Under the pieces are notes generated by a model. That model was not told the DNA's origin. It saw nothing but the letters and a program-made list of their open reading frames with translations, and searched no databases. 64,000 nucleotides of DNA from Nitrospinaceae bacterium. Its GTDB lineage: Bacteria > Nitrospinota > Nitrospinia > Nitrospinales > Nitrospinaceae. Numbering within the stretch: position 1 is the first letter of the stretch; every line of letters starts with the position of its first letter. A program made the translations under genes and the position numbers. Below are positions 25,907 to 34,676 of the stretch, piece by piece. The DNA is taken from positions 114,013 to 178,012 of the forward strand of contig JAJDBF010000038.1 of the NCBI GenBank assembly GCA_029261535.1. Reading direction: 5' to 3'.

Positions 25907-26327
25907 GACAAATACTTCCTCCTAGGAATATACAGCTGTGATGAATTAAGTTTTGAGACCGATGACTTCCTGTTACCGGAACTCTTAATAATTTCAAGGG
26001 GGACCCTGATGAATCTTTAGTTTCTATTCAGACAATTCAAGCCCCTGAGTAACGTTAAAGTCGGTGGCCCGAAATAACTCCCAAGCATTCCCCTGACTAA
26101 TTTAGATCACCACAGTCGGGCCAGGGATTCAAATTATTTTCAGGTTTTTTCGAAGAAATTTTGCCCTGGTCAAACCGGGATTGAATGGTGGGGTTTGGCT
26201 TTGCTAAGGTCCGAAAAGGGTATATAATCTTGACATTGCAATATAGACTCCAGCCGTTGTCAGGTCCCTGTGCGGATTCGGCAACGTTTGTTTTTTTTGA
26301 TCCAATAGGGAACCACAGGAGGGTTTG
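25907..26327. other. Divergent intergenic region, DUF4399 gene and Mrp gene
   Basis: About 420 bases. It holds the promoter at 26201-26228 for the plus-strand gene and the ribosome binding site AGGAGG (26317-26322). I see no RNA gene or repeat copy in the rest. Confidence 0.4.
26201..26228 (+). promoter_or_regulatory. Predicted sigma-70 promoter of the Mrp/NBP35 gene
   Basis: -35 TTGCTA (26201-26206), 16-base spacer, perfect -10 TATAAT (26223-26228), about 100 bases before the start codon. Confidence 0.6.
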
Positions 26328-27236
26328 ATGGATTTACCGGTCACTGGCGAATGCCGACTCTTGCACACTTGCGAAATGTGCGAGCACAATAACGATACGG
26401 ACTGCAAGGCAGATCATAACGAACATAACCGGTGGATCGTGAACCATCGGATGAACGATGTGAAGTTCAAAATCATCGTTGGCAGTAACAAGGGTGGTGT
26501 TGGCAAAAGCACCGTAACGACTAATCTCGCTGTGGCCTTGGCGGATCGGGGTTATAAAGTGGGCCTGGCAGATGCCGACCTGCACGGACCCAATATCCCC
26601 AAATTACTCAACGCAGAGTCGGTCCGCCTGAAATCAGAAGACGATGGAATTATCCCGTTTGAGACGAAAAATGGATTGCGCGTGGCTTCCCTTGGATTCC
26701 TGATCGAAGACCCCAACATGCACATCGCCTGGCGCGATGCGGTCAAGTATGACTTCATCATCGAACTGCTGGGCAACATCAACTGGGGTAAACTGGATTA
26801 CCTGCTGATCGACCTGCCTCCCGGAACCGGTAACGAACAGATCACCATCATCGATTTCATCGGAGAAGTCGATGGTTGTATCGTGGTCACCACGCCTCAG
26901 GATCTGGCCCTGCTCGATGCCCGCAAAATGATTTCTTTTTCCCGTGACAGTAACGTCCCGATTGTCGGTGTCATCGAGAATATGAGCACGATGGCATGTC
27001 CGCACTGCAACGAGGACATCGATGTCTTCAAGCGCGGCGGTGGTCAGAAGCTGGCGGAAGAATTGGTCCTGCCTTACCTCGGTAGCATCCCGCTGGACCC
27101 CGAAGTGGCCTTGCGTTCAGATGACGGCGAGCCGCTTGTGCTGGCACGCCCGGACTCTCCAGCGGCAAAAGCATTTTTAAGCCTTGCCGACAACTGTCAC
27201 AAATTTTTAAACCCCGAGGAATCCCTGCAACCCTGA
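26328..27236 (+). CDS. Mrp/NBP35-family P-loop ATPase with Cys-rich N-terminus
   Basis: 302 residues; the ATG after AGGAGGG is chosen over a TTG one codon earlier. It is expected to carry or insert iron-sulfur clusters. The deviant Walker A is NKGGVGKST near residue 58 and the switch region is LLIDLPPGTGN. The CPHC pair after NMSTMA is the cluster-binding CxxC that bridges the dimer. Unusually, the first 30 residues hold C9, C15, C18 and C26 plus several His, reminiscent of the N-terminal four-cysteine cluster of eukaryotic NBP35. No partner gene is adjacent. Confidence 0.92.
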   Translation: MDLPVTGECRLLHTCEMCEHNNDTDCKADHNEHNRWIVNHRMNDVKFKIIVGSNKGGVGKSTVTTNLAVALADRGYKVGLADADLHGPNIPKLLNAESVRLKSEDDGIIPFETKNGLRVASLGFLIEDPNMHIAWRDAVKYDFIIELLGNINWGKLDYLLIDLPPGTGNEQITIIDFIGEVDGCIVVTTPQDLALLDARKMISFSRDSNVPIVGVIENMSTMACPHCNEDIDVFKRGGGQKLAEELVLPYLGSIPLDPEVALRSDDGEPLVLARPDSPAAKAFLSLADNCHKFLNPEESLQP

Positions 27237-27688
27237 ACAATAGTTTTTCCAGCCCCCTGTGAGAGTTGTTTTGGGTGTTATCTGATATCCCCCTTCTATC
27301 GAAGAGAGCTTTGCCTAAGTACTTTTTGGGGGACTGAAAAGTGGAAGTCCCCCGTCGACAGGCTCAGGGTGACAAATAAAATCAACGAACTGTCATTCTG
27401 AGCGTTAGCGAAGAATCGCACCTTTGCTTTTGTTTTTTTGGTTATGCAAAGGTCTCTCTATCGAAGGGGAAAGTGCTGAAGCACATTCAATAGAAAATAC
27501 ATTAGAGATGTACTCTAAACTGTCGCCATGCAATTTAGCCCTTCACGAGGAGCGCAAGGTGGGCTAACAATCCATTTGCGATCACGGGTTGAAATCATGG
27601 ATAATAAGAAGATGGATGCTTGAGCCCGCTTCGTCGGGTTTCAGGTTAACCCGAATCCTTCGTTGGTTTTTTTTGAGGTTGTTTGAAT
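27237..27688. other. Intergenic region with a dispersed-repeat copy
   Basis: About 450 bases. Bases 27352-27420 carry the dispersed repeat (GTCGACAGGCTCAGGGTGACA, then ATAAAATCAACGAACTGTCATTCTGAGCGTTAGCGAAGAATC in two blocks under this family). The stretch ATAAAATCAACGAACTGTCA recurs exactly at 39738-39757. No gene seen. Confidence 0.55.
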
Positions 27689-28810
27689 ATGATGCAAGAC
27701 TGTTTTTTGAAATTGTACCGCCTGGTTGCCACTTCATTTTTATTGGCTGTGTTGACGATACTTTTGGTTGGTCTCCCGGATTTTGCTGTTGCCGATGAAA
27801 ATCACGAGGAAGCCTCGGAGAATGTCATCCAGGATGTTGCAGAAAATCTCCCGGTCTATTCCAACAATCCCGTGGTGGCGATTGTGGAGGGGCAGTCGAT
27901 CCACCTCAATGATCTGCGTGATGCCCAGATTCATGAACTCATGATGCAGGTATTTCAACTTCAGCGACGCAAGCTGGTGGAAAAGTCGATGAAGATCCTG
28001 GAGGAGAAGCACCCGGAACTGAGCTTGTCCGGCGTGGGTAAGGTCAGCGATGATGACATCGCAAAATTTTATAGAAATACGGCAGAAGTGAAAGCCATGG
28101 GCACCCTGGCGCAAATGCGGAGCAATATTCGTCAGTACCTTAAGGGGCTCAATCGGGAAATTTACCTGAAACAGGTTGCCGAAAAATATAGTGGCGCGGT
28201 CACCCAGGGCCATGTGCAGGATTTTTTCCTTTCACCAACGGATTTCAAGATGGTGGTGCGGCTGGGAACTGCCATGCGATGGTTTCCGAATGATACCGAT
28301 GCCAGGCGCAAGGTATTTTTGCTGGAGTATTCAGATTTCCAGTGTCCATTTTGTAAACGAGTACAACCCACGCTCGCTAAATTGAGAAATAAATATTCCA
28401 ATACAGTCCAATTCGGGTACCGGCATTTTCCGCTACCGTTTCATAAGGAAGCCACACGGTTGGCGGAAGCTGTGGAATGCGCGCGGGACCAGGACCGGTT
28501 CTGGGAGTTTCAAGGGTTGGTGTACCAGAATACAGAAGTCGCGCACGACCCTGAGGGTATTTCCCGGCTGGCCCAACAAGCGGGGGTAAAAAATATAAAG
28601 AAATTTGAAGATTGCTGGTCAGCGGGCAAGTATCGGAAGCGGGTGCAGGAAGATGTTCAGGCTGGAGCTAAAATTGGCATTCGTGGCACCCCGACTTTTA
28701 TCATTGGTCGGTATGATTCTGGTCAGGGGACCATCACCGGTGAAATGTTTTCCGGTGCGGTTCCAGAAAATAAATTTGTCAGCGTCATTGAAAAATACCT
28801 GACCCAATGA
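27689..28810 (+). CDS. Periplasmic DsbA/thioredoxin-fold protein with SurA-like N-terminal part
   Basis: 373 residues from the first ATG of an ATGATG pair. A signal peptide or anchor ends near VADE. Residues about 50-180 are helical and rich in charged residues, with VVAIVEGQSIHLNDLRDA like the start of SurA/PpiC-type chaperones. The thioredoxin-4 type domain follows with the active site C219PFC222 and the cis-proline in IRGTPTFIIG. It probably oxidises or isomerises thiols of exported proteins, such as the many c-type cytochromes here. A DsbD-alpha-like gene follows 32 bases downstream. Confidence 0.87.
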   Translation: MMQDCFLKLYRLVATSFLLAVLTILLVGLPDFAVADENHEEASENVIQDVAENLPVYSNNPVVAIVEGQSIHLNDLRDAQIHELMMQVFQLQRRKLVEKSMKILEEKHPELSLSGVGKVSDDDIAKFYRNTAEVKAMGTLAQMRSNIRQYLKGLNREIYLKQVAEKYSGAVTQGHVQDFFLSPTDFKMVVRLGTAMRWFPNDTDARRKVFLLEYSDFQCPFCKRVQPTLAKLRNKYSNTVQFGYRHFPLPFHKEATRLAEAVECARDQDRFWEFQGLVYQNTEVAHDPEGISRLAQQAGVKNIKKFEDCWSAGKYRKRVQEDVQAGAKIGIRGTPTFIIGRYDSGQGTITGEMFSGAVPENKFVSVIEKYLTQ

Positions 28811-28842
28811 CAAGGCCATAGTTTTCTTTACAGAGCAAGATT

Positions 28843-29409
28843 ATGAACAGCATCCCTTACAGCAAGCCCCAGTCTAAAATGAAACCGCTAAAAGGCCTGT
28901 TGCTATCGATCCTGCCGTTAACGATATTGGTTTCTCCTGCCTACGGTTTCGATTGGGGATCGCCGCCTCGTGACAAGGTAAAGCAATCCGTTGGAGTGAA
29001 AGTAGAAGCCTTTAGCGACCAGGAAATATTAAGAGCGGATGACAAGTTTGAATTGAACCTTGTGGTGTCTCTCGATGAAGGGTGGCACATCTATTCGCTT
29101 GAATCGCAGGACGACCCCACTCTACCCACGCGCATTAATCTGGGGACTCATCTGGTGGAACTTGGAGAAGACTGGATGGAGTCTACTCCCACCATTGTCA
29201 AAGACAAGATTCTGAATCGGATGGTCAAAGTGCATCTGGGGCGGGCTGAATTCAAGCGTTTTTACAAGGTGCCGGGCAATCTTGAGCCGGGCCATCACCC
29301 GGTACGCGGAGTTCTCACCTTCCGGGCCTGCGATAACCGGGTGTGCACCCTGCCGCGAAAAGTAAGGTTTAACACGCTGATTCAGATTGTCGCCAAAGAC
29401 CAGGTCTGA
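28843..29409 (+). CDS. Secreted DsbD N-terminal (alpha) domain protein
   Basis: 188 residues with a signal peptide ending near PAYG (about residue 35). The body matches the immunoglobulin-like alpha domain of DsbD: EGWHIYSL, and near the C-terminus the redox pair in FRACDNRVCTLPR. In DsbD the pair passes reducing power from the membrane domain to periplasmic DsbC, DsbE/CcmG and similar proteins. Here it is a stand-alone domain without the membrane or gamma domains, lying after a DsbA-like gene, so it may be that protein's partner (inference). Confidence 0.83.
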   Translation: MNSIPYSKPQSKMKPLKGLLLSILPLTILVSPAYGFDWGSPPRDKVKQSVGVKVEAFSDQEILRADDKFELNLVVSLDEGWHIYSLESQDDPTLPTRINLGTHLVELGEDWMESTPTIVKDKILNRMVKVHLGRAEFKRFYKVPGNLEPGHHPVRGVLTFRACDNRVCTLPRKVRFNTLIQIVAKDQV

Positions 29410-29443
29410 GTCTGTTTTAATATCACCCTCCTTGTAAATCATC

Positions 29444-30745
29444 ATGTCAGAAATTTCCATGCGTCAACTCATGCAGGAACGCCTTCCTGCTTCTGCTCGT
29501 GGACTGTTGAACCGGGTTGCTTCTCTATCGGAAAAAACCGGTATGCCGGTGTATGTGGTCGGCGGTTTCGTTCGAGACCTTCTGCTCGCTATCGAAAACC
29601 TGGATATCGATATTGTGGTTGAAGGAGACGGGCTCCGTTTTGCACGGGAGCTGGCTCAGGAGTTGAAGGCCGAGGTCACTCCCCATTCAAAATTTGGCAC
29701 TTCGGTTTTGCATTTCAAGGACGGCACCCATCTGGATGTAGCCACCGCCCGCCGCGAATTTTATGAGGAGCCGTCAGCCCTGCCCACTGTGCAACCGGGG
29801 ACTATCAGGGAGGATATGGACCGGCGCGATTTTACGATCAACAGTCTCGCCATAAAACTGGAGCCAGATGGCAACCGGCCTCTGCTTGATTTCAATCAGG
29901 GGCAACCTGACCTCGCCGATAAAATTATTCGCGTGCTTCATGAAAACAGTTTTGTGGATGACCCGACGCGCATTTTTCGTGCGATACGATTCGAGCAACG
30001 ATTGGGGTTTCATCTGAGCCGCGAGACCGAAGCGGAGTTGGTCAAAGCTCTGCCAATCATCAGCAAACTCAGTGGACACCGACTCACCAATGAACTGGTC
30101 GCTATCCTTAAGGAAAAGCAGTTCACTCCCTACCTTCGGCGCATGCAGGAACTCGGAGTGTTGGTGATGGTTCAATCTGAATTATCCTGCAATGAAAAGG
30201 ACTTCGCTGTTTTAGAGCGGTTGGAGCATCAATTGCGTCAACCTGAAAATCAGTTGTCGATCGGTGAAGCGGATCCGGTGAGCGTGAGGTTACTTGCCAC
30301 GTTATGGTCACTCGACTCCGATGCTTTTGAAAGCACATTGCACCGCCTCGACCTGAAAGGTCAAACTGGAGATAAATTGAGACGAGACCGGAGCCAATGT
30401 CAGGCTGTGCTCAAGCAGTTCGGGTCTGCCGACACATTGTCCGCCTTGCAAATTTACGATGCCCTGTCGCCCGGTTCTGTTGAATCTGTTTACTGGCTCC
30501 TGGCGATTACGGAAAATGAATCGAATGAATCGGTACAGCTTGCTGTGGAGCGTTTTTATTCTTCGTTAAGGCAAGCCGGGGAATTATCACTCACAGGCGA
30601 TGATTTCATTCGCATGGGGCTCAAGCCCGGCCCCCTGTTTCAGAGGGTATTCCGTGAGTTGCGCCGCGCACGGTTGGAGGGAGAGATTTCTTCCCGTGAA
30701 GAAGAGGAAAAACTGGTGAGAGAAAAATTCCACCCGGATGGTTGA
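29444..30745 (+). CDS. CCA tRNA nucleotidyltransferase / poly(A) polymerase family protein
   Basis: 433 residues. The class II nucleotidyltransferase head has VVGGFVRDLLL, the metal-binding DIDIVVEG, and EDMDRRDFTINSLAI. The RNA-binding neck follows with DDPTRIFRAIRFEQRLGF and SGHRLTNEL. It either adds CCA to tRNA 3' ends or, in bacteria with split enzymes, adds CC or A only. The C-terminal about 130 residues diverge and show no HD phosphohydrolase motif. It follows the DsbD-alpha-like gene by 34 bases. Confidence 0.93.
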   Translation: MSEISMRQLMQERLPASARGLLNRVASLSEKTGMPVYVVGGFVRDLLLAIENLDIDIVVEGDGLRFARELAQELKAEVTPHSKFGTSVLHFKDGTHLDVATARREFYEEPSALPTVQPGTIREDMDRRDFTINSLAIKLEPDGNRPLLDFNQGQPDLADKIIRVLHENSFVDDPTRIFRAIRFEQRLGFHLSRETEAELVKALPIISKLSGHRLTNELVAILKEKQFTPYLRRMQELGVLVMVQSELSCNEKDFAVLERLEHQLRQPENQLSIGEADPVSVRLLATLWSLDSDAFESTLHRLDLKGQTGDKLRRDRSQCQAVLKQFGSADTLSALQIYDALSPGSVESVYWLLAITENESNESVQLAVERFYSSLRQAGELSLTGDDFIRMGLKPGPLFQRVFRELRRARLEGEISSREEEEKLVREKFHPDG

Positions 30746-30813
30746 GCAAGGCAGTGTGTTATACTTTTAGTCTCAAATAAAATCCACATTTTCAAACGAG
30801 AAAGTTTCCTGAT

Positions 30814-31380
30814 ATGGCAAGTGTCGAATACCTCATTAAACAGTTCCTGAGCCCGGACAGGCGGACGCTTGACCTGAGCAATTACAATATCGGGGACAAA
30901 GGCGTTTCTACGCTGATTCAATCAAAGCAGTTAAAACGAATACGAAAATTACGCTTGCCGAACAACAATATCGGCGATGTCGGTGCAAAAGAAATTGCCG
31001 AAGCAGAACTATTCAAGAATCTGAATGAGCTGGAATTGTACAGCAATGTGATCAGCGATGAAGGTGTGATCGCCATCGCCACGTCTCCCAATATGGCGAA
31101 GCTAAAAAAACTGGGCTTGTATGGCAACTTGATAGAAGACGATGGGGCCACCGCTATTGCAGAATCCGAAGTGCTTCTGAAGGTGACTCACCTGTATATT
31201 TCAGGCAACAGGATTCGTAAGGATGGTCTCGAGGCTCTCAAGAACGCACGCTGTCGTACCCGACTGTGCCATTTGTATGTTGACGATCTGGAAGACCTCG
31301 GCTATGCAGACGAAGAGGACGAGGATGATGAAGATATGGCGTATCGCCCGGCCTGGCGTGATGATGAGGACGAAGGATGA
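30814..31380 (+). CDS. Leucine-rich-repeat protein, ribonuclease-inhibitor type (cytoplasmic)
   Basis: 188 residues without signal peptide. About five repeats of the form L..L.L.NN.IGD.GA..IA cover residues 18-150, for example LRLPNNNIGDVGAKEIA. The tail (residues 160-188) is strongly acidic (EEDEDDED). Such LRR domains act in protein-protein binding; the partner is unknown. Its stop overlaps the start of the next gene as ATGA, and the neighbour is also an LRR protein, so they were probably produced by duplication and act together. Confidence 0.83.
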   Translation: MASVEYLIKQFLSPDRRTLDLSNYNIGDKGVSTLIQSKQLKRIRKLRLPNNNIGDVGAKEIAEAELFKNLNELELYSNVISDEGVIAIATSPNMAKLKKLGLYGNLIEDDGATAIAESEVLLKVTHLYISGNRIRKDGLEALKNARCRTRLCHLYVDDLEDLGYADEEDEDDEDMAYRPAWRDDEDEG

Positions 31381-31973
31381 TCTGTACTTCGCAGGAGCGA
31401 CGACACCCGATCTCTTCGCTAAACGGAGTATTCCTGCTGGTGAGTGCGTTGTTGATTTTTGCCAACCCGGTATTCGGTCAACTGGATCAGAAAGAAATCG
31501 ATTTTGATGCGGTGTTTTCTGCCGGATTTTCACGGGGCGGGACAGTGCTCAACCTGTCCGGGAAAAAAATTGGAGATGAAGGGCTGAAACTGCTCTTGAA
31601 ACTCGGGGACCCGTTAAAAAAAGTGAAAAGTCTCGACCTGCGTTATTGCGAATTGTCCGAGGAAGCCGGTGCCTTGCTGGCGCAATCGCAAGCGTTCCCC
31701 AATTTGAAAAAGCTGGAGATTCGCCACAACTTTTTAATGGACATCGGCACGGTGGCTTTGGCGGAGGCTGAGGGAATGCCCAGGCTGGAGAAACTCGGGT
31801 TGGGTTGGAATGAGGTGCGCGATGCCGGAGCTCTGGCACTGGCTCAGTCGGAGCGATTTCCCAAACTGAAAAAGCTGGACCTTCGCGGTAATTTTTTCGC
31901 AGATAAAACCAAAAAGGAATTAAAAGAAAAATTGGTTCACCTGAAAAAACTCAAGCTGGAAGCCCACCTATAG
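31377..31973 (+). CDS. Leucine-rich-repeat protein with signal peptide
   Basis: 198 residues. A hydrophobic N-terminal stretch (GVFLLVSALLIFANPVFGQ) is a signal peptide, so this copy should be periplasmic or surface-bound while its upstream partner is cytoplasmic. Repeats of the same ribonuclease-inhibitor type follow (LNLSGKKIGDEGLKLL, LGLGWNEVRDAGALALA). It overlaps the preceding gene by four bases and the end of a convergent small gene by six. Confidence 0.83.
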   Translation: MICTSQERRHPISSLNGVFLLVSALLIFANPVFGQLDQKEIDFDAVFSAGFSRGGTVLNLSGKKIGDEGLKLLLKLGDPLKKVKSLDLRYCELSEEAGALLAQSQAFPNLKKLEIRHNFLMDIGTVALAEAEGMPRLEKLGLGWNEVRDAGALALAQSERFPKLKKLDLRGNFFADKTKKELKEKLVHLKKLKLEAHL

Positions 31974-32210
31974 CTTGAGGACACCGGAGTCTTCGTCGAA
32001 TACAAATTTCTCACCACCCGGTGCCTGGTAGGTGATTTCCTTCACTTCCCATATGTGCATCATCTTGACATCGGCTTCCGCCGCACGGTAACGACCGTTT
32101 TCCTCTCGTTGGCAAAGCAGGAATTTATTCGCGTTGTTGGAAACGATTTCCCATTCCTGAAAATCACTTCTCACCTTGTTGTTGTCCCAATCAATTTCCA
32201 ATATGTTCAT
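31968..32210 (-). CDS. Small conserved-looking protein of unknown function
   Basis: 80 residues, MNILEIDWDNNKV..., acidic and rich in aromatic residues, with no signal peptide or recognised domain. It reads like a small beta-rich fold (EWEIVSNNANKFLLCQRE, HIWEVKEITYQAPGG). Placement 32 bases before ctpA's stop on the same strand and a normal composition support it as real, but I cannot name it. Confidence 0.55.
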   Translation of the reverse strand: MNILEIDWDNNKVRSDFQEWEIVSNNANKFLLCQREENGRYRAAEADVKMMHIWEVKEITYQAPGGEKFVFDEDSGVLKL

Positions 32211-32242
32211 GCGTGTGCTTTCTCTGGTGTTTGAATAATAGG

Positions 32243-33838
32243 TTAATAGTGCATGTTCTGAACCAGCTCCCGCGCTTTGGCCAACATGTGGCTACGGGTC
32301 GGTTTTGAATTCTTTAAAACGATTCTGGCAAGATGCACCTGTGAATCCAGTTCCCGGTCCGGTGTGATGTCTCTTGATTTCAGATACTGCCGGATTTCTG
32401 ATTCCTTGACCGTCAGGGGCTTTACTTGTGAGTTTGAAATTGAAGATTTTGTTTTACCTGATGAACTTTTTTTGCCGGGACCGGACGGCAGGTCCTGCTC
32501 TATTCTGATCTCCGGCGTGATGCCCTGCTCGGTGATGTCGATGCCCGAGGGGGTAAAATATTTTGATGTGGTCAGGCGCAGACCGGAGCCATCGCTCATG
32601 CGGAAGATGGTCTGGACCGAGCCTTTGCCATAAGAGTTATCTCCAATCAGGATGGCTTTCCCGGAATCGCGCAAAGAACCGGCGACGATCTCCGATGCGC
32701 TGGCGCTGTGGTTGTTGATCAGGATGGCGACCGGCAGTTGAGGCAGGTTTTCGCCGAATACGGCAGAGTATTCCTGAGAGTCGCGCACATGGCGCCCACG
32801 AGTGTAAACGATGAGTTGTCCTTCTGCAAGAAAATGGCTGGCGACCAGGACCGACTGGTTCAACAAGCCGCCTGGATTGCTCCTGAGGTCAAGCACCAGA
32901 GCCCGCATGCCTTTGTCTACAGCCTGTTTCAGCGCGTCTTCTAACTGTTCATTCGTTTGCTTGGTAAAACTTGTGATCTTGATATAAGCGGTATCATCCC
33001 TCAGCCATTTGAACTCCACCGACTCGATGAGGATTATTTTACGGGTCATGGTGAAATGTTTTTTCTCATCTGTTTTTGGACGCAGGGTGCGAATGTCGAC
33101 CTGGGTGTCCGGCAACCCCCTCAAGCGCGAGGCAAGTTCGCTAATCTGCATTCCCTTGAGTTCTTCGTCGTTAACATGCGTGATGATGTCACCGGGCAGA
33201 AGCCCGGCTGATTCTGCGGGAGAGCCCTTCATGGTTTTGACGATGGTGAGTTTCAGGTCTTCTAAAGTGATGACCATGCCAAGTCCGCCGTATTGCCCTT
33301 CGGTGTCCCGCATCGAATTTTCAAATTCTTTCCGGTTCATGTAGAGCGAGTAGGCATCCAGAGAATTCATGATTCCGTGAATGGCGTTGGTCTCGAGTTC
33401 AGCTTCTTTGACGACTCCGGCATGATGTTTGAGCAGGAAGCGAAACACCTTGCGCATGGTGCGCAGATTATCGTCCTGATTGTAATTGAGGTGGTAGGTC
33501 AATTTAACATCGTTGGAAGAGAGAGTTTTTCCATCGCCATGATCGGTGATCTTCCAGACATTTTCCGGAGCAGTACTCAGCATGGAGTCGATGACCGAAT
33601 GGAACAGCTTGCGGTAGTCCGGCGGGTACACGTATTTATCTGCGACCAGCTCCAGCACTTCTTCAAAAATTTCCAGTTCTTTGCTAAAGAAACTGGCCTG
33701 GGCCTGAGTCGTGGTCAGGCCAGAGCGATCCAACTTGAGAGGGGTTAGGACAGTGCCGACAATCAGGCCTAAGGCAAGGCTCATTCGCAGGAACGGAAAA
33801 CATCGTTGGCCTGGAATATTTTTCGGGAGCGGGTTCAC
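32243..33838 (-). CDS. Carboxy-terminal processing protease CtpA, family S41
   Basis: 531 residues with a GTG start that overlaps the dsbA stop as GTGA. After a signal/anchor (about residues 15-45), a PDZ domain is centred on GGLGMVI...GSPAESAGLLPGDIITHVND, then the S41 core. The catalytic serine is in NNHSASASEIVAGSL and the lysine in GDNSYGKGSVQTI. The C-terminal extension (residues about 440-531) begins with a Ser/Lys-rich linker. It degrades or trims periplasmic proteins. Co-transcription with dsbA points to envelope protein quality control. Confidence 0.95.
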   Translation of the reverse strand: MNPLPKNIPGQRCFPFLRMSLALGLIVGTVLTPLKLDRSGLTTTQAQASFFSKELEIFEEVLELVADKYVYPPDYRKLFHSVIDSMLSTAPENVWKITDHGDGKTLSSNDVKLTYHLNYNQDDNLRTMRKVFRFLLKHHAGVVKEAELETNAIHGIMNSLDAYSLYMNRKEFENSMRDTEGQYGGLGMVITLEDLKLTIVKTMKGSPAESAGLLPGDIITHVNDEELKGMQISELASRLRGLPDTQVDIRTLRPKTDEKKHFTMTRKIILIESVEFKWLRDDTAYIKITSFTKQTNEQLEDALKQAVDKGMRALVLDLRSNPGGLLNQSVLVASHFLAEGQLIVYTRGRHVRDSQEYSAVFGENLPQLPVAILINNHSASASEIVAGSLRDSGKAILIGDNSYGKGSVQTIFRMSDGSGLRLTTSKYFTPSGIDITEQGITPEIRIEQDLPSGPGKKSSSGKTKSSISNSQVKPLTVKESEIRQYLKSRDITPDRELDSQVHLARIVLKNSKPTRSHMLAKARELVQNMHY

Positions 33839-34458
33839 TGCTTCAGGAGGTCTTCAAGAATCACCGCCAGATTATCCGTCATCAGCTCAACGGATCCGCC
33901 GGAAATACTGGGCGTGACCTTGAGGACTCCATTGATAATGACAGTGGGCGTTTCGTTAATTTCAAGCTGTTTGGCTTTCGCCATGCCTTGATCAACTTTT
34001 TGTTTGATCTCGGGAGACTGCATACCGCTAGTGATCTCTTTCTCGATACCATGATCGCGCGACAGCAATTTGATGACGCGCGGTTGGAAAATATTTATTT
34101 CCATCAGAAAGTTGGTGTCGAACAGTTCGCGCGTGAATTTTTTCTCGATCCCGTGCTGGTCGGCGATGTAATAGGCCATGGCCGGGTAGGGCGTCTGGTT
34201 GCCCCAGTAAATCGGAACTTTTTTGTGAAACACTTTTCCCTTGAACTGTTTGTGCAGTTTTTCCGAAGTTTCCAGGAATTTATAGCAATGACCACAGGAG
34301 TAATTGAAATACTCTTCTATCTCCACCTGTTTGAGTCCCTTGAGCTTGGCGAGGTCCCCGATCACTTTGTACTTTCCCTTGATGGTACTGTCTTCTGCAA
34401 AGCCGGTTTGCGGGATGAAAAGGGTCAACATCATTAACAGGGCGAACAAGGTTCTCAT
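33835..34458 (-). CDS. Thiol:disulfide interchange protein DsbA family
   Basis: 207 residues. The signal peptide ends near GFAED. The thioredoxin active site is C55GHC58 in YFNYSCGHCYKF and the cis-proline loop is in NETPTVIING. The inserted helical domain lies between. This is the classical DsbA layout (PEYFNYSCGHC), unlike the CPFC protein at 27689. It introduces disulfides in periplasmic proteins. No DsbB is in the window. It is the first gene of a pair with ctpA. Confidence 0.92.
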   Translation of the reverse strand: MRTLFALLMMLTLFIPQTGFAEDSTIKGKYKVIGDLAKLKGLKQVEIEEYFNYSCGHCYKFLETSEKLHKQFKGKVFHKKVPIYWGNQTPYPAMAYYIADQHGIEKKFTRELFDTNFLMEINIFQPRVIKLLSRDHGIEKEITSGMQSPEIKQKVDQGMAKAKQLEINETPTVIINGVLKVTPSISGGSVELMTDNLAVILEDLLKQ

Positions 34459-34676
34459 GAAAATCTCCTGGGAAGTTGCAGGGCCTTTTTTCAGGCCGCT
34501 CTAAAAATTATCGGCACACTGTTGCCGCAAACAAATCACCGTCTCAGGCCTCCTGAAACATTATAATTCATTTTACCCCGGCTCAAAGCGATTTGGGGTA
34601 TTTTCTCATCCTTGAAAAGCTTTGAAAAGGCCTGACTTGGGGGAGGTGCGGGTCGGAGTGGCGTTTTCTTTCTCCG

